Part shown: positions 51,454 through 60,243 of the stretch, in pieces
How the letters are laid out: each line of letters opens with the position of its first letter
How positions within the stretch are numbered: position 1 is the first letter of the stretch
Assembly: GCA_035550595.1 (NCBI GenBank)
Contig: DASZOV010000115.1
Coordinates: 3,420-67,419 of the forward strand
Origin: CALFMR01 sp035550595
GTDB taxonomy: Bacteria; Acidobacteriota; Vicinamibacteria; Vicinamibacterales; SCN-69-37
DNA length: 64,000 bases
Reading direction: 5' to 3'
The notes under the pieces: model-generated
The model's input: the letters and a program-made list of their open reading frames with translations, nothing else
The model's database searches: none
Told to the model about the DNA's origin: nothing
Translations under genes and position numbers: made by a program

Positions 51454-52826
51454 CAGTCCACCGCACGCAGTTTCCGCAGAATCCGATCCTGGATCCAGTG
51501 CGCATCCCACCACTCGAGCGGCGTCACCATCTGCCCGTTGACGAGCATCGTGAAGTGCAGATGATCGCCGCCGGCAAGGCCCGTCATGCCACTGAGACCG
51601 AGCGTCTGGCCCTTGTCGACGACGTCGCCCGGTTTGACCTGCAGGGACGACATGTGCCCGTAGAGCGACTGGACGCCCATGCCGTGATCGAGGATCACGC
51701 AGTTGCCGTAAATCCCGAGCTGCGCCGCGTACAGCACGCGGCCGTGATTCGCGGCGACCACGGGCGTATGAGCGTAGGAGGCGAGATCGAAGCCGAGATG
51801 GACCTGATGATCGATCTCGCGACCGTCGTAGACGTACGTGCGGCGGTCGGCAAAAGCTGACTCGGCCGAACTGTTCGTGAAGGGATGGAACGCGACGCCG
51901 CCCCAGAGCATCTCGGGCGCGGTGTGCGCCGCGAACGAGGCGATCGTCGCCGCGTTCCGCTTTCGCAGGTCGCCGTTGATGACGAGGAATTGATCGACGA
52001 GCGACCCGGTTGGCGCGACCTCTTTCGTGTTCGCAAGAATCGCGGGCACGACGCGCTGCAGGAACGCGTCGGTGATGGCGATGCGGCTCGAACGCGCCGG
52101 CGACGGAAACGCACGGTGTTCGAGCGCGACCTGGGCCGTGTTGCCCGCCGCGTCCCGCGCGAAGACGTCGATCGACGTGTCGAGCGGCTGATCCCAGCCG
52201 AGCGCAAAGAACGCGACGCGGATCGCCGGGTCGGTGATCGAGACGCCCTCGGCGTGAACGCCGGTCGCCGGATAACCGGGATATTCGAGATCCCCCACAC
52301 GTACGCCCGACGAGACGTCGGCGGGCGACACGCGATAGACGACGAGCTCGGCGCCGCCCACTTTGACGTAGTGCTGCGAGGACAGCACGCTCACCGTCGG
52401 CGGCTCGAGCCGCACCTGCAGCTCGCGCGAGGCGGTTGTCGTGATGCGGCGCAAGCCGCGGAGCACGGGCCGCGTCGCCGTCACCATGAGCCGCGCCGCG
52501 CCCGAGTGCAGCCCTGGCACGGTCTCCGACGCGATTCTCGTGTCGACGCGCGTCGCTGCTGCGCCATCGGCTGCCACGGCCGCGTTTCCCGCACCGCCGG
52601 ACGTCGAGACGAGTGGCGTCGACCGGCCGTCTTGTTCGAGGACGACGTCGACCGACGACAACGCGGCGGGAGGCGCGCCGATCGTCACGCGCACTGGCGT
52701 ATCGGTGCCCACGAATTGTTCGGGCTGGACGATCTGAATCGACGGGCCGGGCAGGCGTCCCCCGACCACGTACAAACCGACGGCCGCGAGGAGGAGCACG
52801 ACGAGGAGCACGGCGAACTTGCGCAT
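51453..52826 (-). CDS. Membrane-anchored M23 peptidase (LytM-type)
   Basis: A 457-residue protein. An N-terminal anchor (MRKFAVLLVVLLLAAVGLYVVGG) is followed by a long beta-rich periplasmic region with an Ig-like look, then a C-terminal M23 domain. The zinc motif HLGFD (HxxxD) and HLHF (HxH) are both present, so it should be active on peptidoglycan cross-links. Bracketing segments are HTPVVAANHGRVLYAA and YGHMSSLQVKPGDVVDKGQTLGLSG. ATG 52826 is the only start that puts the anchor at the N terminus. Role: cell-wall remodelling. Confidence 0.83.
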   Translation of the reverse strand: MRKFAVLLVVLLLAAVGLYVVGGRLPGPSIQIVQPEQFVGTDTPVRVTIGAPPAALSSVDVVLEQDGRSTPLVSTSGGAGNAAVAADGAAATRVDTRIASETVPGLHSGAARLMVTATRPVLRGLRRITTTASRELQVRLEPPTVSVLSSQHYVKVGGAELVVYRVSPADVSSGVRVGDLEYPGYPATGVHAEGVSITDPAIRVAFFALGWDQPLDTSIDVFARDAAGNTAQVALEHRAFPSPARSSRIAITDAFLQRVVPAILANTKEVAPTGSLVDQFLVINGDLRKRNAATIASFAAHTAPEMLWGGVAFHPFTNSSAESAFADRRTYVYDGREIDHQVHLGFDLASYAHTPVVAANHGRVLYAAQLGIYGNCVILDHGMGVQSLYGHMSSLQVKPGDVVDKGQTLGLSGMTGLAGGDHLHFTMLVNGQMVTPLEWWDAHWIQDRILRKLRAVD

Positions 52827-52962
52827 CGCCCGATGATACTCGCGGGCAGCAGGTGACGAGCGCGTGAAAATCCTGAATCCGACGGCTGCCGCAGGCGTGC
52901 GACGTTGCGCGGCGCGCGCGCTTCGGTCACACTGGCCGCGCATTTCGGGAGGTGCGACGCGT

Positions 52963-53430
52963 ATGGCCACACGCAGCCGTCGATGGCTCGGACTTCTTCT
53001 CTTCCTCTTGCTGATTCAAGCCGTGCCGATTGATCGGACGAATCCGCCGGTCGAGACCGAAATCGTGGCGCCTGCCGACGTCCACGCGATCCTCCAGCGA
53101 TCCTGCTACGACTGCCACTCGAACACGACCGTCTGGCCGTGGTACTCGCGCGTGGCGCCGGTCTCCTGGCTCGTCGCGCACGACGTCCATTCGGGCCGCG
53201 AGCACCTGAATTTTTCGACGTGGAACCAACTCGACGCCCGCAAGCGCGCGCACGCCATGGACGAGATCGACGAGCACGTCTCGCGCGGCGAGATGCCGCT
53301 CTCGACCTATCTCTGGCTGCACCCGACGGCCAAGCTGTCCGACGCGGACAAGGCGATCCTGCACGCCTGGACGACAACCGGCGGCGCCGAGCCTTCCACC
53401 ATGCCGGACATGCCAGGGATGACGCACTGA
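52963..53430 (+). CDS. Haem-binding domain protein (single CxxCH)
   Basis: A 155-residue protein. The N-terminal membrane helix is RRWLGLLLFLLLIQAVPID, the haem site is SCYDCHSNTTVWPWYSRVAPVSWLVAHDV, and the rest is helical (HAMDEIDEHVSRGEMPLSTYLWLHP). This matches the Haem_bd family, usually found beside oxygen or electron-transfer proteins. The GGGAGG upstream supports this start. A probable hairpin terminator follows. Confidence 0.8.
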   Translation: MATRSRRWLGLLLFLLLIQAVPIDRTNPPVETEIVAPADVHAILQRSCYDCHSNTTVWPWYSRVAPVSWLVAHDVHSGREHLNFSTWNQLDARKRAHAMDEIDEHVSRGEMPLSTYLWLHPTAKLSDADKAILHAWTTTGGAEPSTMPDMPGMTH

Positions 53431-53476
53431 GGTGAAGGCTGGAACATGCTCGGGCGCCGCATGACATCTCGAACTA

Positions 53477-53510
53477 CGTGTCGGGGCGGCGGTTCGTGGC
53501 CGCCCGATAC
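53477..53510 (+). terminator. Stem-loop after the haem-binding gene
   Basis: TCGGG and CGGC (53481-53490, one bulged G) pair with GCCG and CCCGA (53499-53507) around an 8-nt loop. It is close to the next gene's ATG (53519), so it may act on that gene's leader as well as ending the upstream message. Confidence 0.35.
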
Positions 53511-53518
53511 GACGTAGC

Positions 53519-54034
53519 ATGCCGTCACCCGTCGGACACGCACTCGCCGCCGTCGCGGCCGGATGGGCCGTCGCGCGGCCCGCGACGCCGCGGCGCGCGC
53601 TCATCGTCCAGTCCTCGATCCTCGCCGTCGTCGGCGCCGCGCCGGACCTCGATCTGTTGATCAATCGTCACAGCGCCGAGACGCACAGCCTCGGCGCCGC
53701 GGTCATCGTCGCGACGATCGCCGCATGGATGGCCTGGCCCGTGGCCGAGACGCGCTGGCGCATCTGGCTCGCCGTCGCGCTCGCCTGGGCCACGCATCCG
53801 CTGCTCGACGCCCTGGCCGACGACAGCTCGCCGCCCATCGGCATCATGGCGTTCTGGCCCGTAACGCACGTCTACGTCCACGCCGCGTGGACCGTCTTCG
53901 ATTCGATCTACCGCCATTGGTGGGAAGCCGGCTTTCTGCAGCACAACCTGCGGGCCATCGCGAAGGAGATCCTGCTGCTCGCACCGATCACGGCCGCCGT
54001 CGGCTGGCTGCGCCGCTCTACGCCCCTTCGCTGA
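53519..54034 (+). CDS. YdjM-like inner-membrane metal-dependent hydrolase
   Basis: A 171-residue membrane protein of the YdjM/PF04307 group. The start MPSPVGHALAAVAAGWAVA gives the first conserved His, APDLDLL and SAETHSLG supply further metal-binding Asp and His, and WATHPLLDALADDSSPP follows with about four helices. Family members are membrane proteins with a conserved His/Asp cluster and no proven substrate. The 3' end overlaps the convergent DUF721 gene by 17 nt. Confidence 0.78.
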   Translation: MPSPVGHALAAVAAGWAVARPATPRRALIVQSSILAVVGAAPDLDLLINRHSAETHSLGAAVIVATIAAWMAWPVAETRWRIWLAVALAWATHPLLDALADDSSPPIGIMAFWPVTHVYVHAAWTVFDSIYRHWWEAGFLQHNLRAIAKEILLLAPITAAVGWLRRSTPLR

Positions 54035-54314
54035 CGAGCAGCCGCCGCACGACTTCCGGGCCGAGCAGCGCCGTGAGCCGCGTCAGAATGAGCGGCCGCG
54101 CGCGCGTGATTTCCTGGCGCCATGCCGTGCTGTGCGCGCGCACGCGCAACGTGCCGTCGGCAGACCAGTCAACATCCGCGGCCCGCGCGAACGCGGCGCC
54201 GGCCGCGACACGCCACGCGAAGGCGATCTTCGCCGGCGTATTGGGCTGACCCGCGAGGATCGTCTGCACCGCCCGCGCGGCCGTCGCGTCGATCCGTTCC
54301 ACGTCTGGCATCAT
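54018..54314 (-). CDS. DUF721/DciA-like protein
   Basis: A 98-residue protein with the DUF721 pattern: FAWRVAAGAAFARAADVDWSADGTLRVRAHSTAWRQEI (a KH-like region) and LTALLGPEVVRRLLV. DciA-type members load the replicative helicase. The protein is the short form without the long basic tail. ATG 54314 is preferred. An in-frame ATG at 54347 would overlap the divergent maf start. Confidence 0.75.
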   Translation of the reverse strand: MMPDVERIDATAARAVQTILAGQPNTPAKIAFAWRVAAGAAFARAADVDWSADGTLRVRAHSTAWRQEITRARPLILTRLTALLGPEVVRRLLVSEGA

Positions 54315-54345
54315 ACGCGCGACGCGCGCGGACCGGTCGTCTATC

Positions 54346-54969
54346 ATGACGGCCGTGCGCTTCGTTCTCGCCTCTGCCTCGCCACGTCGTCGCGAGCTCG
54401 TTGCCGCCGCAGGTCTCGAGTGCGACGTCGACGGAGTCGACGCCGACGAGAGCCGTCTGACCGACGAGCCCGCGGACGCGTACGTCGAGCGGCTCGCGCT
54501 CCTCAAGGCGTCGATGGGCCTCGCCACACATCCCGATCGTGTGGTCGTCGGCGCCGACACGGCCGTGGTCGTCGACGACGAGATCCTCGGCAAACCCACC
54601 GACGAAGCGGACGCGGCGCACATGCTCCGCACGCTCAGCGGCCGCGCGCACGTCGTCATGACGGGCGTCGCCGTGGCGCATGCGGGCGGCCTCGTGTCCG
54701 TGGTCGAGCGCACGACCGTCTGGGTCGCGCCGCTCTCCGAGGCGGCTGTCGCGTGGTACGTCGCGAGCGGGGAGCCCTTCGACAAGGCCGGCGGCTACGC
54801 CATTCAGGGCCTCGCCTCGCGTTTCATCCCGCGGATCGACGGCTCGTACGCGAACGTCGTCGGGTTGCCCATCGCGGCGCTCGTGCGGCTCCTCGCGGGC
54901 ATTGCCGGGCCGGGGCAGAGGTCGGACGATTTGATTGTTTCGCCGGCCGCGCCGTATTCTGAAGCGTGA
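54346..54969 (+). CDS. maf: Maf-family nucleotide pyrophosphatase
   Basis: A 207-residue protein. The N-terminal signature is FVLASASPRRREL and the middle has VVVGADTAVVVDDEILGKPTDEADAAHML. GGYAIQGLASRFI is the family's third conserved stretch. It hydrolyses noncanonical nucleoside triphosphates. It is divergent from the DUF721 gene, and the promoter for the following ccm genes appears to lie in its 3' end. Confidence 0.89.
   Translation: MTAVRFVLASASPRRRELVAAAGLECDVDGVDADESRLTDEPADAYVERLALLKASMGLATHPDRVVVGADTAVVVDDEILGKPTDEADAAHMLRTLSGRAHVVMTGVAVAHAGGLVSVVERTTVWVAPLSEAAVAWYVASGEPFDKAGGYAIQGLASRFIPRIDGSYANVVGLPIAALVRLLAGIAGPGQRSDDLIVSPAAPYSEA
54931..54960 (+). promoter_or_regulatory. Possible sigma-70 promoter of the ccm operon
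   Basis: TTGATT (54931-54936), 18-bp spacer, TATTCT (54955-54960), each four of six to consensus. It lies inside the end of maf, about 20 nt before the ccmE start at 54983. Confidence 0.4.
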
Positions 54970-54982
54970 CGGGGTGTAACGA

Positions 54983-55390
54983 ATGCCGACGAAGACCGCT
55001 CGCGCCGTGGTTTCAGTGCTCATCGTGGGCGGGGCGCTGAGCCTCCTGCTCTTCACGACGATGCGCGGCAGCGCGGAGTACTACAAACACGTGGACGAAG
55101 TGATGGCCGACGCGCCCGCCTGGTACGGCAAGACGCTGCAGATGCACGGCTTCGTCGTCGACGGATCGGTCATGCGGCGTCCGAACACGCTCGACTACCG
55201 CTTCCAGGTCCAGAACAACGACGCGGTCGTCACGGCCAACTACACGGGCGTCGTGCCGGACACGTTCAAGGGCGGCACCGAGGTCGTCCTGACCGGCACG
55301 CTCACGCCGCAAGGGTTCCGCGTGGCCGATGGCGGCATCATGGCCAAATGCCCGTCGAAGTACGACCCCAATAAGATCCCGGTCCGTTAA
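54983..55390 (+). CDS. ccmE: Cytochrome c maturation haem chaperone CcmE, Cys-type
   Basis: A 135-residue protein with one N-terminal helix (VVSVLIVGGALSLLLFTTM) and an OB-fold domain. The haem-attachment motif is AKCPSKYDP: Cys123-x3-Tyr127 in place of the His-x3-Tyr of E. coli CcmE. This Cys variant is known from some delta-proteobacteria and archaea and implies a different haem linkage. It starts the ccm operon, and ccmF-H begins directly after its stop codon. Confidence 0.9.
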   Translation: MPTKTARAVVSVLIVGGALSLLLFTTMRGSAEYYKHVDEVMADAPAWYGKTLQMHGFVVDGSVMRRPNTLDYRFQVQNNDAVVTANYTGVVPDTFKGGTEVVLTGTLTPQGFRVADGGIMAKCPSKYDPNKIPVR

Positions 55391-57880
55391 ATGTCTTCAA
55401 TCGGCACGTTCCTGCTGCTCGCCGCGTTCGTCACCGCGAGCGGCGCGTTCTCCGCCTCGATTGCCGGCGCACGCCGGAATCGCACCGCGCTCGTGGAAGG
55501 CGGCATCGGCCTCTTCCACATGGTGACGGCGCTCATGCTCGCCGCCTCCGCCATCATCGTCCACGCATTCGTCACAGGCGATTACGGCATCAAATACGTC
55601 CAGCACTACTCGAACAGCGCGCAGCCGCTCTTCTACAAGCTGGCGTCGTACTGGGGCGGGCTCGACGGCTCGATCATGTTCTGGGTCACGCTGCTCTCGG
55701 CCTTCGGCAGCGTCGCGGTGCTCATCAACCGCGCCCGGTACCGGGTTCTGATTCCCTGGGTCATTGCGACGATTTCCGTGGTGGAGATGTTCTTCCTCTT
55801 CCTCATGGTGATCCACAACAACCCGTTCGAGCGCTTCCTGACGACGGCGCCGGCCGACGGGCGCGGGCTGAACCCGCTGCTCCAGAACTACTACATGGCG
55901 ATCCACCCGCCGATGCTGTACCTCGGCTTCGTCGGGATGACGATCCCCTTCGCCTTCGGCATCGCCGCGCTCGCGAGCGGCCAGCTCGACGACGCGTGGC
56001 TCCGCGCGGTTCGCCGATGGACGATGCTCGCGTGGCTGTTCCTCACGGTCGGCCTCACGCTCGGCGCGCTCTGGGCGTATGAAGAGCTGGGCTGGGGCGG
56101 CTACTGGGGCTGGGATCCGGTCGAGAACGCGGGCCTGCTGCCATGGTTCACGGCCACGGCGTTCCTGCACTCGGTGATGGTGCAGGAACGGCGCGGCATG
56201 CTGAAGATCTGGAACGTGTCGCTCGTCATCGTCACGTTCTTCCTGACGATCTTCGGCACGTTCATGACGCGGTCGGGCGTCGTCCAGTCCGTGCACGCCT
56301 TTGGCGAGGACAAGGCGCTCGCCTGGATGTTCACGGTCTTCATGATCGCGTCGCTCGTCGTGAGTTTCGCGCTCGTGATCTATCGGATGCCGCTCCTGCG
56401 CGCGCGCAACGAGCTCGATTCATGGGCATCGCGCGAGGCGGCGTTCCTCGTCAACAACTGGATTCTCCTGTTCGCGGCGTTCTTCGTCCTCTTCGCGACG
56501 ATGTTCCCGACGCTGAGCGAGGCGATCACGGGCGATCGGCTGACGGTCGGCGCGCCCGTCTTCGACAAATGGCTCACGCCGGTCGGCCTGCTGCTCCTCG
56601 CGCTCACCGGCATCGGCCCGCTGCTCGCCTGGCGCAAGTCCACGATTTCGAATCTCGTGCAGCAGTTTGCCTGGCCGATGGCCGGTGCCGTCCTCATGAC
56701 GGGCGGCACGATGGCCATGGGCTTCGCCTTCTGGGCCGAGGCGCTGTGCTTCGGCATCTGCGCGTTCGTCGCGGTGACGATCGCGCAGGAGTTCATTCGC
56801 GGGTCAAGCGTGCGCCAGCGCGCGACGGGCACCGACCGCTTCACGGCGCTCGTCGGTCTGTTCTCACGGTCGCGACGCCGTTACGGCGGCTACATCGTCC
56901 ACCTTGGCATCGTGCTGGTCTTCCTTGGCTTTGCCGGCAACGGCTTCGAGCGACATGAGACGGTGACGATGAAGCCGGGCCAGCGCTTCGAGCTGAAGCC
57001 GTACGCGGTGACCTACACGGGCCTCACGGTGACGCAGGACGCGCAGAAGCAGATGATCACGGGCCAGGTCGACGCGTTCCGTGGGACCAAGGCCATCGGC
57101 AGCATGTACCCGGCGCGCTGGTACTTCTTCGGTCACGAAGACGAGCCCACGACCGAGATCGCGCTACACCGGAGCGTGGCGGACGACCTGTACGTCGTGC
57201 TCGCGGGCTACGATGTCGGCACGCAGGAAGCGAGCATCGTCGTCCACGTCAACCCGCTCGTGAACTGGATCTGGATGGGCGTGGGCGTGATCATCATCGG
57301 CACGGGCATCGCGTTCCTGCCGGAGAGCGCGATGGCGTTCGCGCTCAGCCGCGTGCCGGCCGGCGCCGCGACCACGACGACGCTCGCGTTGCTGCTAGCG
57401 CTGGGACTCAGCGGCGCGACGCTCCGGGCGCAGCACATGGGGCAGCCGGACCAGACGATCGTCGTGGCGCCCACGTCCGCGCTCGAAAAGCAGCTTCAGG
57501 GCGAGATCGTCTGCATGTGCGGCGGCTGCGGCCGCCAGCGCCTCAACGAGTGCAACGCCTGCAGCACGTCGGCGGCCATGCGCCAGGAACTGCACGAACT
57601 GGTCGCGCAGGGTCTGAGCCACGACGCGATCATCGCGCACTTCATCAAGGAATACGGCAGCCAGGAAGTGCTCGCCGCGCCGATCGACACCGGGTTCAAC
57701 CGCCTGCTGTGGCTGTTTCCGTACGCGCTCGGCTTCGTCGGCGTCGTGAGCGTCGGCGGCATGGCCGTGAGCTGGTCACGGCGCCGCGCGAAGGCGCCCG
57801 ACGCGCCGGCGGCCCACACGGCCACCTTCGATCCCGGTCTGCAGGAGCGGCTCGACGATGAGCTCCGCGACCTCGACTGA
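55391..57880 (+). CDS. CcmF-CcmH fusion, cytochrome c haem lyase
   Basis: An 829-residue in-frame fusion. Residues 1 to about 645 are CcmF, with the tryptophan-rich WGGYWGWDPVENAGLLPW haem motif and some 13-14 helices. Then comes a signal-peptide-like helix (TTTTLALLLALGLSGATLRAQ), followed by a CcmH/NrfF-type domain. The domain has C708-M-C-G-G-C713-GRQRLNEC721-NAC724, helices HELVAQGLSHDAIIAHFIKEYGSQEVLAAP and a final helix. CcmH normally has one LRCxxC motif. Here five Cys in two clusters replace it. The fusion puts the thiol-reducing subunit and the synthetase subunit in one chain. It overlaps the next gene by 23 nt. Confidence 0.87.
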   Translation: MSSIGTFLLLAAFVTASGAFSASIAGARRNRTALVEGGIGLFHMVTALMLAASAIIVHAFVTGDYGIKYVQHYSNSAQPLFYKLASYWGGLDGSIMFWVTLLSAFGSVAVLINRARYRVLIPWVIATISVVEMFFLFLMVIHNNPFERFLTTAPADGRGLNPLLQNYYMAIHPPMLYLGFVGMTIPFAFGIAALASGQLDDAWLRAVRRWTMLAWLFLTVGLTLGALWAYEELGWGGYWGWDPVENAGLLPWFTATAFLHSVMVQERRGMLKIWNVSLVIVTFFLTIFGTFMTRSGVVQSVHAFGEDKALAWMFTVFMIASLVVSFALVIYRMPLLRARNELDSWASREAAFLVNNWILLFAAFFVLFATMFPTLSEAITGDRLTVGAPVFDKWLTPVGLLLLALTGIGPLLAWRKSTISNLVQQFAWPMAGAVLMTGGTMAMGFAFWAEALCFGICAFVAVTIAQEFIRGSSVRQRATGTDRFTALVGLFSRSRRRYGGYIVHLGIVLVFLGFAGNGFERHETVTMKPGQRFELKPYAVTYTGLTVTQDAQKQMITGQVDAFRGTKAIGSMYPARWYFFGHEDEPTTEIALHRSVADDLYVVLAGYDVGTQEASIVVHVNPLVNWIWMGVGVIIIGTGIAFLPESAMAFALSRVPAGAATTTTLALLLALGLSGATLRAQHMGQPDQTIVVAPTSALEKQLQGEIVCMCGGCGRQRLNECNACSTSAAMRQELHELVAQGLSHDAIIAHFIKEYGSQEVLAAPIDTGFNRLLWLFPYALGFVGVVSVGGMAVSWSRRRAKAPDAPAAHTATFDPGLQERLDDELRDLD

Positions 57881-58454
57881 GGCGCGGGCGATGCCCCGCG
57901 ACACCGGAGGCCTGCAGGCCTGGCACGTCTATCTCCTGGCGTCGCTCGCCGGCGCCACGGCTGCGGTCATCGTCTCGCGTCATACGACTCCGCCGGCGCT
58001 CATCCTGCTGAGCGCGGCCATCATCGCGGCTGGCGCGGTCGCCACGGCGCTCCACTACGCGCTCGTCGGGTTCTTCGGCGGCCGCGGCACGCGCGAAGCG
58101 GGGCCCCTCTCCGAGTCCGTGCGCGAGCATCTCGAGCGCGAGAAGCGCCTCGTCCTGCGATCAATCAAAGAGCTCGAGTTCGATCACGAGATGGGGAAGG
58201 TGAGCGATGAGGACTTCGCCGAGATTGGATCGCGTCTCCGCGAGCACGCGCTGCAGATCCTGAAGGATCTCGAACGCGACGAAGCCGCGCGCACGGAACG
58301 TCGGCCTGCGGCGTCGACGGCGCAGCCGACTCAGCCCGTGGTCGTCGCGCCACCGCCGCCTGCCGCGCCTGCGGCCGTCGTCACGTGCGCGTCGTGCCAG
58401 GGCGAGAACGACGTCGACGCGCGGTTCTGCAAGCACTGTGGGGCGAAGTTGTGA
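57858..58454 (+). CDS. Membrane zinc-ribbon protein in ccm operon
   Basis: A 198-residue protein. It has two N-terminal helices (WHVYLLASLAGATAAVIVS; ALILLSAAIIAAGAVATALHYALVG), a charged coiled-coil segment (about 85-145) and a Pro/Ala linker. A C-terminal zinc ribbon C177-ASC180 ... C191-KHC194 ends the chain. Similar proteins occur in acidobacterial-type ccm operons, perhaps as CcmI-like scaffolds, but no specific function is shown. Its start lies inside the end of the fusion gene. Confidence 0.65.
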   Translation: MSSATSTEARAMPRDTGGLQAWHVYLLASLAGATAAVIVSRHTTPPALILLSAAIIAAGAVATALHYALVGFFGGRGTREAGPLSESVREHLEREKRLVLRSIKELEFDHEMGKVSDEDFAEIGSRLREHALQILKDLERDEAARTERRPAASTAQPTQPVVVAPPPPAAPAAVVTCASCQGENDVDARFCKHCGAKL

Positions 58455-58456
58455 CG

Positions 58457-59488
58457 ATGGGCAGGAGAGTCCTTGCCGCGCTGGCGTGCGCTGCGATCCT
58501 CGCCGCGGCCATTCCCGCTGTCGCGCAGGTGGCCATGCCGGACCCGAAGCAGATTTCCGGTGTCCCGCTGCCGGCGAGTGACGTGCCGGCCGGGACGATC
58601 ACCGTCCGCGTCATTCGCGGCAGCTTCGCGAACAACCTCACGGGCGTCGACGTGACGTTCGACGTCGACGGGCAGTCGCGCGTCGTGAAGACGGACGCGA
58701 ACGGCCGCGCGGAGATCGACGGCCTGGCCCCCGGCACGCACGTGACCGCGGCCGCTGTGGTCGACGGCGAGCGACTTCAATCGCAGCCGATGACCATTGG
58801 GGCTGGCGGTTTCCGCGTCGTGCTGGCTGCCACTGACGCCGCGAGCGCAGCGCAGGCGCAGGAAGATCAGCAACTGGCGGCGGGACCTGCCGTGCGCGGC
58901 GCGGTTGCGCTCGGCCCGAGCTCGCGCATCGTGGCGGAGTTCTCCTCCGATCAGTTGACGATCTACTACGTCATCCAGGTCGTGAACACCGCGCGGACGC
59001 CCGTCGACATCGGCGGACCGCTCACGTTCGATCTGCCGGCCGAGGCGCTCGGCGCGTCGCTGCTCGAGCAGTCGTCGCCCAACGCGCGCGTCAGCGGCAC
59101 GCACGTCATCGTCACCGGCCCGTTTCCGCCGGGCACGACGAACGTCAACGTCGGCTTCGGCCTTCCGTACAGCGGCCCGGTTGCGCACCTTCAGCAGCGC
59201 TGGCCCGTCGCGCTGCCGCAAGTGTCGGTCTTCGCGTTGAAGACCGACGGACTCGACGTCCAGTCCTCGCAAATCACGAGCAAGCAGACGATGACCCAGC
59301 AGGGTGAGCAGGTCATCGTCGGCACCGGACCGGGGATCGCGGCTGGCCAGGTGATGGCGATCGACATCACGGGCCTGCCGTATCACCATCAGTGGCCGCG
59401 CTACACGGCCCTCGCGGCGGCCAGCGTCGTCACGGTCATTGGGCTGTGGACCGCCTTCGGCCCCGCCTCGCGCCGGCGGACGGCCTGA
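58457..59488 (+). CDS. Secreted protein with Ig-like domain and C-terminal membrane helix
   Basis: A 343-residue protein with a signal peptide (MGRRVLAALACAAILAAAIPAVAQ), a carboxypeptidase-regulatory-like beta domain (GTITVRVIRGSFANNLTGVDVTFDVDGQ), another beta region and a C-terminal membrane helix (YTALAAASVVTVIGLWTAFG). No enzyme motif is seen. It sits inside the ccm gene run and overlaps nothing upstream but may start at the GTG 58451. A periplasmic facing role in cytochrome maturation is inference. Confidence 0.62.
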   Translation: MGRRVLAALACAAILAAAIPAVAQVAMPDPKQISGVPLPASDVPAGTITVRVIRGSFANNLTGVDVTFDVDGQSRVVKTDANGRAEIDGLAPGTHVTAAAVVDGERLQSQPMTIGAGGFRVVLAATDAASAAQAQEDQQLAAGPAVRGAVALGPSSRIVAEFSSDQLTIYYVIQVVNTARTPVDIGGPLTFDLPAEALGASLLEQSSPNARVSGTHVIVTGPFPPGTTNVNVGFGLPYSGPVAHLQQRWPVALPQVSVFALKTDGLDVQSSQITSKQTMTQQGEQVIVGTGPGIAAGQVMAIDITGLPYHHQWPRYTALAAASVVTVIGLWTAFGPASRRRTA

Positions 59489-59496
59489 TCGGACCG

Positions 59497-60243
59497 TTGC
59501 CCGCGCCAGCCTCCGATCCCGCTGTCACGGCCGCGCACGACTTCGACCGCGTCGACGTCCGCGGCGTGTCGCGGCACTACGGCCGACGACGCGCGCTCTT
59601 CGAGATCACGACCAGTTTCCACGCCGGAGAAATCGTCGGCCTGCTCGGGCCGAACGGATCCGGCAAGTCGACGCTGCTCGGCGTCATCGCGACGATCGTG
59701 CGGCCCGCGTCGGGCGCAGTGAACTATGGCGGACGACCAGCACATGAGTGGGGCGACGCACTCCGCGGCCGCATCGGGATGCTCGGCCACGACCTGTTTC
59801 TATATGGCGATCTGACCGCGCGCGAGAACCTCGAGTTCTTCGGCCGCCTGCATCGCGTCCCGGATCTCGCGCGGCGCGTCGACGCAGCCCTGGAGCACGC
59901 GCGGCTCGAGACGCGCGGCGGCGACCGCGTGGCCGGGTTCTCGCGCGGCATGCGTCAGCGGCTGGCGCTCGAGCGCGCGCTCATCCACGATCCGCGGCTG
60001 GTCCTGCTCGACGAGCCGTTCACGGGACTCGACGACGAGTCGACGTCTCTTCTCGTCGAGCGGCTACGCGCGCTCCGCGTCTCGGGTGCGATCGTGCTCA
60101 TGGCCACGCACGACTTCGACACGGCAGACGGTCTGGTCGACCGCGCCGTCTGTCTGACGAACGGACGGCTGCAGCCGATTGAAGATGGCAACGGCACACT
60201 GCGCGAGCGGTTCCGCCGCGCGGTGGAAGCGAGGCGCGCGTGA
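59497..60243 (+). CDS. ccmA: Haem exporter ATPase CcmA
   Basis: An ABC ATPase of about 248 residues. Walker A is LGPNGSGKST, signature FSRGMRQRLALERAL, Walker B LVLLDEPFTGLDD, and switch His in MATHDFD. Family length and the adjacent ccmB point to CcmA. The start is uncertain: TTG 59497 follows the previous stop by 8 nt and gives the full family N terminus, while a GTG at 59566 would truncate it. It overlaps ccmB by 4 nt. Confidence 0.83.
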   Translation: MPAPASDPAVTAAHDFDRVDVRGVSRHYGRRRALFEITTSFHAGEIVGLLGPNGSGKSTLLGVIATIVRPASGAVNYGGRPAHEWGDALRGRIGMLGHDLFLYGDLTARENLEFFGRLHRVPDLARRVDAALEHARLETRGGDRVAGFSRGMRQRLALERALIHDPRLVLLDEPFTGLDDESTSLLVERLRALRVSGAIVLMATHDFDTADGLVDRAVCLTNGRLQPIEDGNGTLRERFRRAVEARRA

